64,000 nt of DNA from Candidatus Nitrosopelagicus brevis (GCF_000812185.1 NZ_CP007026.1:124001-188000); one strand, 5' to 3'; shown: positions 1 to 9,155, counted from the stretch's first letter. Notes: generated from the sequence alone by a model not told the origin. Program-made: numbers and translations.

Positions 1-219
1 ATGATTCTAAACTTATATCTAAAATATTATTCCATATTCCTTCATCGTTATGATGGCAACATAACCGAACAAGAAAAAAATAATTATTTGGAGATTTTAA
101 ACCAGATTCAATCATTTGTCAAAGATAGAAAGTTATTAAGTAAACATGATACAAAATTTATAGAACATATTGATACCTTTCCAAAATCTAAAAATTCTGA
201 TCATAGGTTGATGAGTTGA
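1..219 (+). CDS. hypothetical protein, possibly the 3' end of a longer gene
   Basis: The reading frame is open from the first base of the window and stops with TGA. The first codon happens to be ATG, but no upstream sequence is visible, so the 72 residues may be only the C-terminal part of a larger protein. The peptide is hydrophilic and rich in Lys, Asn and Glu, with an aromatic N-terminal stretch (LYLKYYSIFL), and I recognise no domain. It is followed after 6 bases by a membrane-protein gene on the same strand, so the two are probably co-transcribed. No function is proposed. Confidence 0.5.
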   Translation: MILNLYLKYYSIFLHRYDGNITEQEKNNYLEILNQIQSFVKDRKLLSKHDTKFIEHIDTFPKSKNSDHRLMS

Positions 220-225
220 TAATAC

Positions 226-738
226 ATGAAAAATAAAGAATTATTTAAAAAAAATCCTTTGTTTCGTGCTTGGTTTTATTTTCGTATGGGATGGTCAACA
301 TACTTTGCATTTATTTTTGCAGCAATAAACACTCTAACTGTAACATTTTATTTAGCAATAGAAAATTACCCTGTTCTCAAATCAGTCTTTCCAACTTTTG
401 AAATTTATGTAATTATAACGGTCTTAATTGGAATTCCTTTACTTGTTACAATAGGTTATGCACATTACAAAAGAACAAAAGCAAGAAAAGCTGAAGTTGA
501 TATTCTTGTAGAAACCAATCCGTACATTATGAGAACACTAGTGAACACTGATCTAGTTTTAATTTTGACTCTAAAATTAGCTGAAATAATTAAAAATTCA
601 AATGATGATAGTATTCCAAAAGAATTATTGGATGAATTAACAAAATTACAAGATGAACTCAAAGAGTTTTCAAGTCAAAGAAAATTTAGAAATGAAAAGG
701 ATCTTCAATTTTTTAAAAATATTGATAGAAAGTGGTAA
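226..738 (+). CDS. conserved-type small membrane protein, two transmembrane segments
   Basis: A 170-residue protein with two clear hydrophobic helices, roughly residues 25-48 and 58-82, then a charged cytosolic-looking C-terminal half rich in Lys, Glu and Leu that could form a coiled coil (around residues 105-165). I recognise no family. It starts 6 bases after the preceding reading frame, so the two are probably one transcript. It ends one base before the convergent sulfatase-like gene. Its place at the edge of a glycan island suggests a membrane role there, but that is only context. No catalytic motif is visible. Confidence 0.65.
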   Translation: MKNKELFKKNPLFRAWFYFRMGWSTYFAFIFAAINTLTVTFYLAIENYPVLKSVFPTFEIYVIITVLIGIPLLVTIGYAHYKRTKARKAEVDILVETNPYIMRTLVNTDLVLILTLKLAEIIKNSNDDSIPKELLDELTKLQDELKEFSSQRKFRNEKDLQFFKNIDRKW

Positions 739-739
739 T

Positions 740-2089
740 TTAATTCTCTAATGAAATTTCAGCAAGTAATCTCTCCATTTCATTAACTTTATTCTTATTA
801 TTTTCTGAAATATTTTCTTCTTCTAATGGGTCTGAATGTAGATCATAAAGATGAACATTTTTCATACAATCATCTCTATCTCGAAAATACTTGTAGTCTG
901 ATGTTCTAATTCCAATAACTTTAGTATCTGTTTTTTCGTCGGAAAAATTTTCTGTACTCTGTAAATATGCAGGTAATTCATCTAGATCCTCATTATTAAA
1001 ATAAGGAAAAAGTGTTCTACCATGTATTTTTTCATAAAAAGAAAAACCAACTAAACTGAAAACTGTTGGAAAAATATCTACACTTCTTACTTGTTTATCG
1101 ATTATCTTATTCTCATTTACTCCGTATCCTGTAAATAATAAAGGAATAACAAATCTTTCATCAAAAACCTGACTCTTACCTAGAATAATGTTTTCCATTA
1201 TTCTTTTTTTATATGGTGATAACTGTAAACTTTCAAGTTTTTTTAAATCCGGTTCAAGACTATTTTCAATAATATTCTCTCTTCTCTTTGTATAACTTTT
1301 TGAAAGAATCTTTCTCATTGGTTTTAAAAATCCTGGTGATCTTGAAATAATTTTATGACTAACATCAAATGCTTTTCCTTTTGGAATTTTCTTTTTATTT
1401 CGAATCTGTAAATTTAAACGATCCATCTCTTTATCAAATACTCCTACATCTGAACCATGATCTGCAGAAATAACAACTAATGTTTTCTCAAAATCTATCT
1501 CTTCAAAAATCTTACCTAACCATTTATCCATTAAAGATACCATTCGTTCATATTGATTTTTTCCAAGATTAACATCTTCAAAGTCTTCATGTTGAAAATC
1601 TTTATGAAAAATCGCTGGTCCATGAATATCATTTAAGTGAATGTACCAAAACCATTTACTCTTTTCTTTCTTTTCTTTCATTTTGGCAATTAATTCATCA
1701 CCGATTCCATCGTAAAGTGTAGAATTATCATCATAAGAATCTAAATTATCCCCAAATATTTTTTCTAGAGAAAGATTAGTTAAAATTTTTGGAATAAATC
1801 CATACATTTCGTAATTCCTTTTTTTTAATTCTTTTAAAAAAAACATTGAACTTTCTACAATTTCAGATTTTTTTTCATTTTGTTTAAATGAATCAAATGG
1901 GTAATTACCTGTTAAAAGGCTAGATATTGCTGGAAGTGATGATGAAGCAGAGCTAATTGTTTGTGAAAAATATACTCCACGTTGAATCAATTTATCAATA
2001 TTTGGTGTTACAGAAGTTTTTTCTTTATGAAAAAATTTATCTGATCTGAAAGAATCAATAATCAAAAATAATATGTTAGGTTCTTCCAC
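740..2089 (-). CDS. sulfatase-like hydrolase/transferase (alkaline phosphatase superfamily)
   Basis: A 449-residue soluble protein with the sulfatase fold pattern: an N-terminal NILFLIIDSFRSD strand with metal-ligand Asp12, a nucleophile segment SLPAISSLLTG at residues 51-61, a second metal pair at Asp210-His211 (SADHGSD), and a C-terminal region typical of sulfatase-family proteins. The usual Cys/Ser-x-Pro-x-Arg signature for formylglycine formation is altered here: Ser51-Leu-Pro-Ala-Ile55, so the Arg is missing. Family members cleave sulfate esters or transfer phospho groups. The altered signature makes true sulfatase activity uncertain. A sulfotransferase gene lies about 5 kb away in the same island. 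There is no signal peptide, so it would act in the cytosol. Confidence 0.8.
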   Translation of the reverse strand: MEEPNILFLIIDSFRSDKFFHKEKTSVTPNIDKLIQRGVYFSQTISSASSSLPAISSLLTGNYPFDSFKQNEKKSEIVESSMFFLKELKKRNYEMYGFIPKILTNLSLEKIFGDNLDSYDDNSTLYDGIGDELIAKMKEKKEKSKWFWYIHLNDIHGPAIFHKDFQHEDFEDVNLGKNQYERMVSLMDKWLGKIFEEIDFEKTLVVISADHGSDVGVFDKEMDRLNLQIRNKKKIPKGKAFDVSHKIISRSPGFLKPMRKILSKSYTKRRENIIENSLEPDLKKLESLQLSPYKKRIMENIILGKSQVFDERFVIPLLFTGYGVNENKIIDKQVRSVDIFPTVFSLVGFSFYEKIHGRTLFPYFNNEDLDELPAYLQSTENFSDEKTDTKVIGIRTSDYKYFRDRDDCMKNVHLYDLHSDPLEEENISENNKNKVNEMERLLAEISLEN

Positions 2090-2130
2090 AAATTACTTGT
2101 ACACTCAACCCTAATGAATTTTTTTGATAA

Positions 2131-3165
2131 TTAGTTAGTATGATCGAGTAATGATGCTTCGTTTACCTTACCTTCTATCTTATGATTCTCAACAAACCAT
2201 TCAACTGTCTTTTCCAATCCTTGTTTAAGACTAAATTTTGGTTCCCAGCCCAATAATTGTTTGGCACGTGAATTATCCAATGAACGGGATAATGCACCTG
2301 TTGGTTTTGATGTATCAAAATCAAATTCCTTTGGTTCCCAACCCAAAACTTCACATATCATTTTAACAACATCAATCATCTTGTATCTAACTCCTGTTCC
2401 AAGGTTAATCGGTGTCATATCTGAAATTTTTTCTGCTGCAAGAATTGAACCTGTAACAATATCTTCTACATATGTAAAGTCTCTTTCTTGTTGTCCATTT
2501 CCCCATATTTGATATGGATCCATTTTTTCAACTGCCTTGTAAATTAATGCTATAATTGCATGTGTAACATCTTCTCTTGGACCATATGCTGTTACAAATC
2601 TTACAGGACATCCTTTTAATCCATATTGTTTGTTAAATGATTTCATTTGTACTTCACTCATTAATTTTGCCCATCCGTATTCCACATCTGCACTAAGAAA
2701 TCCATTTAGTTTATCGCAATCCGAATCCTCTTCTTTTAACTTATAATCTGAACCAATTTCATTTTGTAATTCTGTTGGATATACACATGCAGAACTAGAA
2801 AAAATAATTTTTTCAACACTTGAGTTGTTACATGCATCAAATACATGATGATCAATAGCAAAATTTGAACATACATCTGCAGGATGTGTATCTATGTATC
2901 CTCTACCTCCATGATCTGCAGCAAAATGAAATACTATTTCATTTCCATCAAAAAGTTTTTTCATTTCATTTTTTGAAACATATTCTAAATCTTGTTGAAC
3001 AAATTTAATAGAATCCCATGATTTACTCAGATTTTCTTTTTTTCCATTACTTAGGTCATCCACAACCGTAACTGTGGCTCCTTGATTAACTAAATTATCA
3101 ACTAAATGACTACTGATAAAACTCGCTCCACCTGTAACTAGAACAGGACACTCATTCCAATTCAT
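2131..3165 (-). CDS. NAD-dependent nucleotide-sugar epimerase/dehydratase (extended SDR)
   Basis: A 344-residue extended short-chain dehydrogenase. The Rossmann motif reads TGGASFISS at residues 11-19 instead of the common TGGxGFIGS, so Ser replaces Gly twice. A Ser-rich active-site strand (FSSSACVYP) and the catalytic pair in EYGWAKLMSE (Y-x-x-x-K) are intact. The HFAADHGGRGYID segment resembles GDP-mannose 3,5-epimerase-type proteins, but substrate assignment is not secure. A TATA-like box lies about 25 bases before the ATG. The gene ends 41 bases before the sulfatase-like gene, and both could be one transcript. Confidence 0.88.
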   Translation of the reverse strand: MNWNECPVLVTGGASFISSHLVDNLVNQGATVTVVDDLSNGKKENLSKSWDSIKFVQQDLEYVSKNEMKKLFDGNEIVFHFAADHGGRGYIDTHPADVCSNFAIDHHVFDACNNSSVEKIIFSSSACVYPTELQNEIGSDYKLKEEDSDCDKLNGFLSADVEYGWAKLMSEVQMKSFNKQYGLKGCPVRFVTAYGPREDVTHAIIALIYKAVEKMDPYQIWGNGQQERDFTYVEDIVTGSILAAEKISDMTPINLGTGVRYKMIDVVKMICEVLGWEPKEFDFDTSKPTGALSRSLDNSRAKQLLGWEPKFSLKQGLEKTVEWFVENHKIEGKVNEASLLDHTN

Positions 3166-3186
3166 GTAATCAAAAATTCTTGAACC

Positions 3187-3194
3187 TATTATAA
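3187..3194 (-). promoter_or_regulatory. TATA box of the SDR gene (start 3165)
   Basis: On the minus strand this reads TTATAATA. Its centre is about 25-26 bases from the ATG at 3165, the spacing of a leaderless archaeal gene. No experimental start site is known. Confidence 0.6.
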
Positions 3195-3242
3195 GTTAAT
3201 AAAAATCAAAAAATGTTTAAAGACAAATCACATTAAAAATTT

Positions 3243-4079
3243 ATGAATTATTTTACTTCGATATTATCTCATGAAAAACCTCTGAAATTCCTTACTGCTA
3301 AAATACTCATAAAAACTAATTTATGTAGATTTTTTACTATTCGCCAAAGCCACTATACTCTGAAATTCTTTCCCACTGCTCTTTCACAAAATAAATGGAT
3401 TAATCAAAATTATGTTCATGCTGCCGATGATCCATTTCTTCAACATTATATTAAAAATGGCGATAAGATTATTGATGTTGGTGCAAATATAGGAACTGTA
3501 ACACTATTAGCTTCTGCATTAATTGGAAATTCTGGAACAGTATATTCTATAGAACCTCATCCAAAAACTTTCAATTATTTACAAGAAAATTTAAAATTTA
3601 ACAACACCAATAATGTTGTATCATTCAATCTTGCTATTGGTGATAAAAATTCTACAATAGGTTTTTCTGATAAAAAATCTGATGATCAAAATCAAGTTAC
3701 TTTTTCAAATACAAACTTAACTGTACCACTAAAGAAATTAGACGATCTAGATATTCAGGAAGATATCATCGATCTGTTAAAAATAGATTCAATAGGATTT
3801 GAAAAATTTGTTCTTTTGGGTTCTAAAAATATTCTAGAAAAAACTAGGTGTATTCAACTTCCAATCTCCGGTTCATATCCAAAATTTTTCCAAACGTATG
3901 GGTATGAATATGAAGAAATTCTTCAAATTCTTCGCAAACATGACTTTGAAATTTTTGAGTACAACAATAAAAAGAATTTATTTCACTTAGATTCAAATTC
4001 TATTCCAACAAAAGGTGATCTTCTTGCAATATCTGATACTAAAAATTTTGTAAATAGAACTAATTATACAATTATGTAA
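3243..4079 (+). CDS. FkbM family SAM-dependent methyltransferase
   Basis: A 278-residue protein. The SAM-binding core starts near residue 75 with IIDVGANIGTVTLLAS, followed by the acidic end of strand 2 in SIEPHPKTFNYLQENL, the pattern of the FkbM family of O-methyltransferases. A C-terminal strand set contains LLKIDSIGFEKFVLLG, where FkbM proteins usually have IDVEG-like residues (here IDSIGFE). Members of this family methylate hydroxyls of sugars or polyketides. Here a sugar target is inferred from the surrounding glycan genes. It is transcribed away from the SDR gene at 2131-3165, with a TTTAAA element about 25 bases upstream of the ATG. Confidence 0.85.
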   Translation: MNYFTSILSHEKPLKFLTAKILIKTNLCRFFTIRQSHYTLKFFPTALSQNKWINQNYVHAADDPFLQHYIKNGDKIIDVGANIGTVTLLASALIGNSGTVYSIEPHPKTFNYLQENLKFNNTNNVVSFNLAIGDKNSTIGFSDKKSDDQNQVTFSNTNLTVPLKKLDDLDIQEDIIDLLKIDSIGFEKFVLLGSKNILEKTRCIQLPISGSYPKFFQTYGYEYEEILQILRKHDFEIFEYNNKKNLFHLDSNSIPTKGDLLAISDTKNFVNRTNYTIM

Positions 4080-4106
4080 TTTTAAAAAAATAACTTTGTA
4101 GAAATC

Positions 4107-4114
4107 TATTTATC
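4107..4114 (+). promoter_or_regulatory. TATA box deciding the SDR start at 4136
   Basis: The sequence TATTTATC is centred about 25-26 bases before the ATG at 4136 but only about 13 bases before the in-frame GTG at 4124. This favours the ATG as the leaderless start. Confidence 0.55.
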
Positions 4115-4135
4115 TAATCTAGCGTGACTAGTCAA

Positions 4136-5077
4136 ATGGCAAAAATTATTTTATCTGGTGGTGCTGGATATATTGGTACAAAATTAACTGAACATTTACT
4201 AGAAAACACTGATCATACAATTGTAATTGTAGATAGATTAGATTTCAAACTAGATGAAAATTTTAAAAAAAATACATATTCCAATAATCGAGTTAGTTTT
4301 CATAAAGAAGATATCCGAAATCTTGATTTTATGAATTCAATAATTGAATCGAATGATTATGTTGTTAATCTTGCAGCTCTTGTAGGTGAACCTCTATGTA
4401 AAATCAAACCAGAAGAAGCAGTAGATGTAAACTTTGAAGCAGCAAAAAATCTTGCAATACTCTGTAAAGAGAAAAATATTAAAAAATTCATTCAATTATC
4501 AACCTGTTCAAATTATGGACAAGCAAAAGAAATGGTTGATGAAGATGGCGAATTATTTCCTACCTCATTATATGCTGAAACGAAGGTAAATCTGGAGAAA
4601 TTTTTGATTAAAAATATTCCTAATGCTACAATATTACGTTGTGCTACTGCATATGGATTATCCGTAGGTAGAATGAGATTTGATTTGTTAGTAAGTGATT
4701 TTATCAAAGAAGCATGGTTAGAAAAACAAATCAATGTTTTCATGCCCGAAGTACACAGGCCAATTGTCCATGTAAGTGATATCTCTACTGCTATTTCGTT
4801 ATGTATTGATCATCATGGCGATCTTTCTCGTGTTTATAATGTTGGTTCCTCAAATCAAAATTATACAAAAAGAGAAATTGCAGAAAAAGTTAGTAGTAGA
4901 CTTAATGTTCCTCTAAACATTGTGGAAAAAGAAGATAAACGAGACTATATTGTAAATTTTGATAGAATAAAAAATGAATTAAATTTCTCTACAAAATTTC
5001 TTGCTGAAGATGGAATTGAAGAAATGGTAAACATTCTTGAAGAAGGAACTTTTGATTTAAACCAATCAAATGTATAA
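4136..5077 (+). CDS. NAD-dependent nucleotide-sugar epimerase/dehydratase (extended SDR)
   Basis: About 313 residues starting MAKIILSGGAGYIGTKL, a classic N-terminal NAD-binding Rossmann motif. An active-site Ser/Thr strand (LSTCSNYG) and a Y-x-x-x-K pair (YAETK) follow, so the enzyme looks catalytically intact. An in-frame GTG lies 12 bases upstream, but the TATA spacing supports the ATG. It heads a run with the DegT aminotransferase 2 bases downstream and the hydrolase after that. This suggests that the SDR makes a keto-sugar nucleotide which the aminotransferase then aminates. The exact sugar cannot be read from the sequence. Confidence 0.87.
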   Translation: MAKIILSGGAGYIGTKLTEHLLENTDHTIVIVDRLDFKLDENFKKNTYSNNRVSFHKEDIRNLDFMNSIIESNDYVVNLAALVGEPLCKIKPEEAVDVNFEAAKNLAILCKEKNIKKFIQLSTCSNYGQAKEMVDEDGELFPTSLYAETKVNLEKFLIKNIPNATILRCATAYGLSVGRMRFDLLVSDFIKEAWLEKQINVFMPEVHRPIVHVSDISTAISLCIDHHGDLSRVYNVGSSNQNYTKREIAEKVSSRLNVPLNIVEKEDKRDYIVNFDRIKNELNFSTKFLAEDGIEEMVNILEEGTFDLNQSNV

Positions 5078-5079
5078 AG

Positions 5080-6096
5080 ATGAAAGAAAAATTCATTCCA
5101 CAATTTATTCCATATTGGGATGAATATGAAAAAAAACAAGTAAATAAAATTTTAAATGCTGATTATCTAAATGAACATAAAACTGTAAGGGAATTTGAAA
5201 GAAAATTTTCTGAATTTGTTGGGGCCAGATATTGTATCACTTGCACTAGTGGAACTACTGCATTATATCTGGGACTAAAATCCTTAACTGAAAAAAATAA
5301 TTTTAAGTCAATAAATATTCCCGATTATGCTGGAATTTTTTCAGCTTATGCTACGATTCAAACAAATGTCAAGCCAATACTTGTTGATGTTGGAAAAAAT
5401 GGTAGTATAAGCAATAATAATAAATTAAATTTTACAGTTCATTCAAATGGTAGATTGGGGAGCAAATCAAACATTGAAGATTGTGCGCAAGCAATATCTC
5501 ATCACACTAAAAATAGTATTAGTTGTTATTCATTTGCAAGTACTAAACATATTACTACTGGTGGTCAAGGTGGAGCTGTATGCTGTGATGATAAAGAGAC
5601 ATTTGATATATTGAGTCGTTTAAAGGATCTAGGTCGAAATGATAGACAAAAACTAAAACCTATGAGTGATAATTTTGAGTTTTGGGGATTTAACTCTAAA
5701 TTTACAGAAGTACAGGCAGCTTTTGGATTAGCACAACTTAAAAAATTACCTAGTAGATTGAAACGATTAAAAAAAATGTATAAAACAATTTCTGAAGAAT
5801 TAAAAAATGAAAATGTTGAATTTTTTGAAGAAGAACCTACATGGTATATTGACATGCTTGTGAAAAAACCAGATGTTTTTTTAGAACGTCTCAAAAATCT
5901 TGGAATACAAGGAAGACGTTTCTATAAACCACTTCACAAACAACCTTATTTTAGGAAAAATTTTCCTTCAAAAAAAGATTTTAAAAATTCTAATAATTTA
6001 TACTCCCGTGGCATTTGGCTTCCATCCACAACTAATCTAACTGACGCTGATGTAAATAGAATTATTAAATCAATAAAATTGGTATTGCATTCATAG
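5080..6096 (+). CDS. DegT/DnrJ/EryC1/StrS family PLP aminotransferase
   Basis: A 338-residue sugar aminotransferase. The phosphate-binding segment TSGTTALYLGLK (about residues 55-68), an Asp near the ring (NIEDCAQAISHH) and the PLP lysine in SFASTKHITTGGQGG are all present. It is somewhat shorter than the usual 370-390 residues, with a compact region between the first helix and the PLP site. Family members aminate C3 or C4 keto positions of nucleotide sugars using glutamate. The gene starts 2 bases after the SDR stop and is followed after 15 bases by the hydrolase, so the three form an operon. Confidence 0.88.
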   Translation: MKEKFIPQFIPYWDEYEKKQVNKILNADYLNEHKTVREFERKFSEFVGARYCITCTSGTTALYLGLKSLTEKNNFKSINIPDYAGIFSAYATIQTNVKPILVDVGKNGSISNNNKLNFTVHSNGRLGSKSNIEDCAQAISHHTKNSISCYSFASTKHITTGGQGGAVCCDDKETFDILSRLKDLGRNDRQKLKPMSDNFEFWGFNSKFTEVQAAFGLAQLKKLPSRLKRLKKMYKTISEELKNENVEFFEEEPTWYIDMLVKKPDVFLERLKNLGIQGRRFYKPLHKQPYFRKNFPSKKDFKNSNNLYSRGIWLPSTTNLTDADVNRIIKSIKLVLHS

Positions 6097-6111
6097 AGAT
6101 GAGAATCTAAA

Positions 6112-7296
6112 ATGGAAATTTTATACATCATAATTTCTTTCTTGATACTCTCAATTAGCATCAATGTGGCAGTATTTTCAGTTTATATCAAAAAACGAGG
6201 AATTAATCACTTAGCAAAAAATCTCTCAACAAAAAACTCTCATTCTAATATATATAAAAAATTTCTAATCCCTGAAATCTATACAAAAAATAGTTTACAA
6301 TTAAGTTTTAAAAATAATGTTCAAAATAAAAATAGTTTTTTACCATGGAAAAATAAGTTAATTACAAAATTTCAAGAATTGCATGATCTTCCAAATTTTC
6401 AAGATTTACAAGTAAATTCTTTGAATATCATTAATTCTGAAAAAAAATTAAATTATAATGTTACAAAACTTTCAACTATTGCACAAGATGGAGATACTAT
6501 CATTTTATACGAATTAATCCCTAAAAAAATAAATAAAAATACTTCTGCTGTATTTATTGTACCTGGTAGCGGAAATCAAGGTGCAAAAGATGTAATAAAT
6601 ATGAATAGTGAAATTTCAGACAATTATTACCAACAAGGAATTGCAGAACAAATTGTTAATGAAGGATATATTGTTTATGTGATAGAAAATAGAGGATGGG
6701 GAGAAAGAAAAATTGATGTTGGAAGTATTTGTGATCAATCTGATATATTCTGCTCAGGTGAATTTTTAGAAAGACAGATAAAAAATTTGGGTTTTGATTT
6801 AATTAATTTACAAATAATTGATACACTACAAACTATCAAGTCACTAGAGAGTAATAAAAAAATCACTTTCAATAATCTATTTCTTTTGGGAATTACACAT
6901 GGAGGAAAAATCGCATTACGTTCTTCATTATTTCTTCCTGAGCTTAAAGGATTATTATTATCAAGCAGTTTGTTCAGTACGGAAAATTTTGGTACTTTTG
7001 GTAATGGCTATAATCATGGATTTTTAAAATATTTTGATAATCCTGATCTTGTCATTACTTTAGCTCCCAAACCATTGTATCTTGCTTGGGGACAAAATGA
7101 AAATCCACCACAACGTTATGAAGCACAATCATTACATACATTTACTTTAGTTAAGAATGCTTATCGCTTATTAAACTCTGAAAAAAATATTGTTGGAATT
7201 GTACATGATCAAAAAATAAATTCTGGCCATACTGTAGACCCACAATCTGTAATTAACTTTTTAAAAAATTATTCCAATTTACCTAATTCCAATTAA
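6112..7296 (+). CDS. membrane-anchored alpha/beta-hydrolase-like protein
   Basis: A 394-residue protein with one N-terminal hydrophobic helix (about residues 2-26), then an alpha/beta-hydrolase-like domain. AVFIVPGSGNQG resembles the oxyanion loop, and the nucleophile elbow reads GITHGG with Thr262 where a Ser is expected. NSGHTVDP near residues 365-372 supplies a candidate catalytic His. Such enzymes are often esterases. The Thr in place of Ser may mean altered or lost hydrolysis. The anchor suggests action at the membrane, perhaps on glycan acyl groups. Its 3' end overlaps the convergent sulfotransferase by 14 bases. Confidence 0.6.
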   Translation: MEILYIIISFLILSISINVAVFSVYIKKRGINHLAKNLSTKNSHSNIYKKFLIPEIYTKNSLQLSFKNNVQNKNSFLPWKNKLITKFQELHDLPNFQDLQVNSLNIINSEKKLNYNVTKLSTIAQDGDTIILYELIPKKINKNTSAVFIVPGSGNQGAKDVINMNSEISDNYYQQGIAEQIVNEGYIVYVIENRGWGERKIDVGSICDQSDIFCSGEFLERQIKNLGFDLINLQIIDTLQTIKSLESNKKITFNNLFLLGITHGGKIALRSSLFLPELKGLLLSSSLFSTENFGTFGNGYNHGFLKYFDNPDLVITLAPKPLYLAWGQNENPPQRYEAQSLHTFTLVKNAYRLLNSEKNIVGIVHDQKINSGHTVDPQSVINFLKNYSNLPNSN

Positions 7297-8158
7297 AATC
7301 TTCATCAAGATATTCTTCAAGTTCTTTATTATATGGTGAATAAAATTCCTTCAATATTTCTCTTGTTGAATTATTCATAGGTTTGTACTTACTAACATTG
7401 AATCTTTCTTTGACATCTATACCATTGAATTTTTTTGTATCTAAAAACTCAAAAACTCTATTAACAGATTCTGATGTATTATTATTCAATTCCTCAGTTT
7501 TTACAAACAAAATTTGATCTCTACTGAATAGATTCATCCATAATTTTATGTGTGGTAAATACACTCCTCGTGATACATATTGGTATAATCTAGAAGAAAA
7601 TCCATAATCACTATCCAAAATATTATAATTTTTTTGTTTTAAGGATTGAATTTCTGTTTCAATTGCTTCATCAAATGTTCTTTGTTCTTCGCCTAATCTA
7701 ATTCCTAAATCATGATAATGTGAATAAGCTCTTTCTATGGGATTTCTCAAACAAATGATTAGTTTTACTTCTGGTAACATCTGAAAAATACGTTTTGGAA
7801 CTAATGAATGAAATAGATATAATGGTGTGGCTTCACCTGTGATAATCTGTTTGTTTGAAAATCTTTTCAGCATTTTTTTTTTAAGAGATGTTGGAAAATG
7901 TGCTCTATACCAATTTTTTGGTTTATCATATGACCAATTAAAAAAATTAATCTCTTTTGTTAATGAAGATTCTATATTTGGATGTTGTATCAAATAATTA
8001 TAAAGTGACGTAGTACCACATTTTGCTTCTCCAATAATTATAAAATTTGGTAAAATTCTCTGATTTGATGTTAAAGATCTAAAAACATTTCTTTTACTTA
8101 ATCGTCCTGCATAGAAATTTGGATAATTTTCCAATTTTCTTTTTATGTAATCTTTCAT
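7283..8158 (-). CDS. PAPS-dependent sulfotransferase
   Basis: A 291-residue sulfotransferase-domain protein. The 5'-phosphosulfate loop is in IIGEAKCGTTSLYNYL (Lys46-Cys-Gly-Thr-Thr50) and the 3'-phosphate motif in CLRNPIERAYSHYHD (about residues 136-149). Both resemble the heparan sulfate and bacterial Nod-factor sulfotransferase group. It transfers sulfate from PAPS to a hydroxyl or amine, here presumably of a surface sugar. It lies 13 bases downstream of the glycosyltransferase gene, so the two are an operon. No transmembrane helix is seen, so it would act on a cytosolic intermediate. Confidence 0.88.
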   Translation of the reverse strand: MKDYIKRKLENYPNFYAGRLSKRNVFRSLTSNQRILPNFIIIGEAKCGTTSLYNYLIQHPNIESSLTKEINFFNWSYDKPKNWYRAHFPTSLKKKMLKRFSNKQIITGEATPLYLFHSLVPKRIFQMLPEVKLIICLRNPIERAYSHYHDLGIRLGEEQRTFDEAIETEIQSLKQKNYNILDSDYGFSSRLYQYVSRGVYLPHIKLWMNLFSRDQILFVKTEELNNNTSESVNRVFEFLDTKKFNGIDVKERFNVSKYKPMNNSTREILKEFYSPYNKELEEYLDEDFNWN

Positions 8159-8171
8159 GATTGTTACTCTA

Positions 8172-9155
8172 TTATCTAACTAATTCTTTAACATACTCGA
8201 CAATTTTCTGTACGGCTTTATCATTATTCAATTCATCCATAGCAAATTTTCTTCCAGCATTTGCAATTTCTTCCCACTTGGGATTATCAGGGTCTGATAG
8301 AAATTCTTGAAATTTTTCCTGATAGTTTCTTTCATTAATAAAAATCGCAGATTTTTCATTTTCAAAACCAATGAAATAACCATCATTTTTGTTTGTTATT
8401 TCCATAAATGTTAAACATCCAGCAGCTGCATTTTCCCAATATTTCAATGTAGGATAAAATGTCGATGCTGCAATAGTTGCTCTATATCTTGTAAGATATG
8501 TTACATAATCATCATTTGGATACTTACCATCTTTTATCCCTGAATAATCAACATATGATAATTTTGTTGATAATGTTCTTAATTTGTAAAAATACCAGCC
8601 TGATCTTTTTGGATTTAGAATTGCATTTCCAATTCTAGATTTTACACTTGTTTTTCCAATTGCTCCCGTACATAAGATTTTATTTTTATTTCTTTCCTTA
8701 AATGGAATAATGTTTTCATATAGATTTTTTTCTAATCCATAAATTACCGTCTTATGATTAACACGTTTTGGATAGAATTTGTAAATGTAGCTATCTGGAT
8801 GAGAACTAAATACTAAATCAATTTTATTTTTCTCAATAAATTCCACATCTCCATATTTCTCTGCTGAGTGAGGATCACCTGTACGTGAAATGACTGGTAT
8901 TCCTACTTTCTTAACATTTTCTAATTTATTAGGAGCACCATCGCTACGATTCATTGGTAATAAAATTACATCACATTTCCCACTTAACTTCTCGACATCA
9001 AAATTAGATTCACATGGATGATATGTAACATCTAATTCTTTATTTCTTTCAAAGGCTTTAAGAAAAAAATCCGCTGATGTTCTATCGAAATGTCCTGGTT
9101 GAAAATAATTATAGGATTTTTTATAAACAAACGCTAATCTAATTGGCCTATTCAT
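8172..9155 (-). CDS. glycosyltransferase, GT-B fold (GT4-like, C-terminal domain recognisable)
   Basis: A 327-residue protein. The C-terminal half has the glycosyltransferase group 1 pattern: ASTFYPTLKYWENAAAGCLTFMEIT, matching the acceptor/donor E-x7-E-like region, then FINERNYQEKFQEFLSDP and a final helix. The N-terminal half contains a Rossmann-like strand (RLAFVYKKSYNY). The donor sugar is unknown. It is the first gene of a two-gene minus-strand operon with the sulfotransferase, so it may add the residue that is sulfated. No membrane segment is present. Confidence 0.72.
   Translation of the reverse strand: MNRPIRLAFVYKKSYNYFQPGHFDRTSADFFLKAFERNKELDVTYHPCESNFDVEKLSGKCDVILLPMNRSDGAPNKLENVKKVGIPVISRTGDPHSAEKYGDVEFIEKNKIDLVFSSHPDSYIYKFYPKRVNHKTVIYGLEKNLYENIIPFKERNKNKILCTGAIGKTSVKSRIGNAILNPKRSGWYFYKLRTLSTKLSYVDYSGIKDGKYPNDDYVTYLTRYRATIAASTFYPTLKYWENAAAGCLTFMEITNKNDGYFIGFENEKSAIFINERNYQEKFQEFLSDPDNPKWEEIANAGRKFAMDELNNDKAVQKIVEYVKELVR

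Noticed and set aside
5565-5894. 109-residue frame antisense to the DegT gene
   Set aside because: The aminotransferase motif pattern is complete on the plus strand, so the other frame is a shadow.
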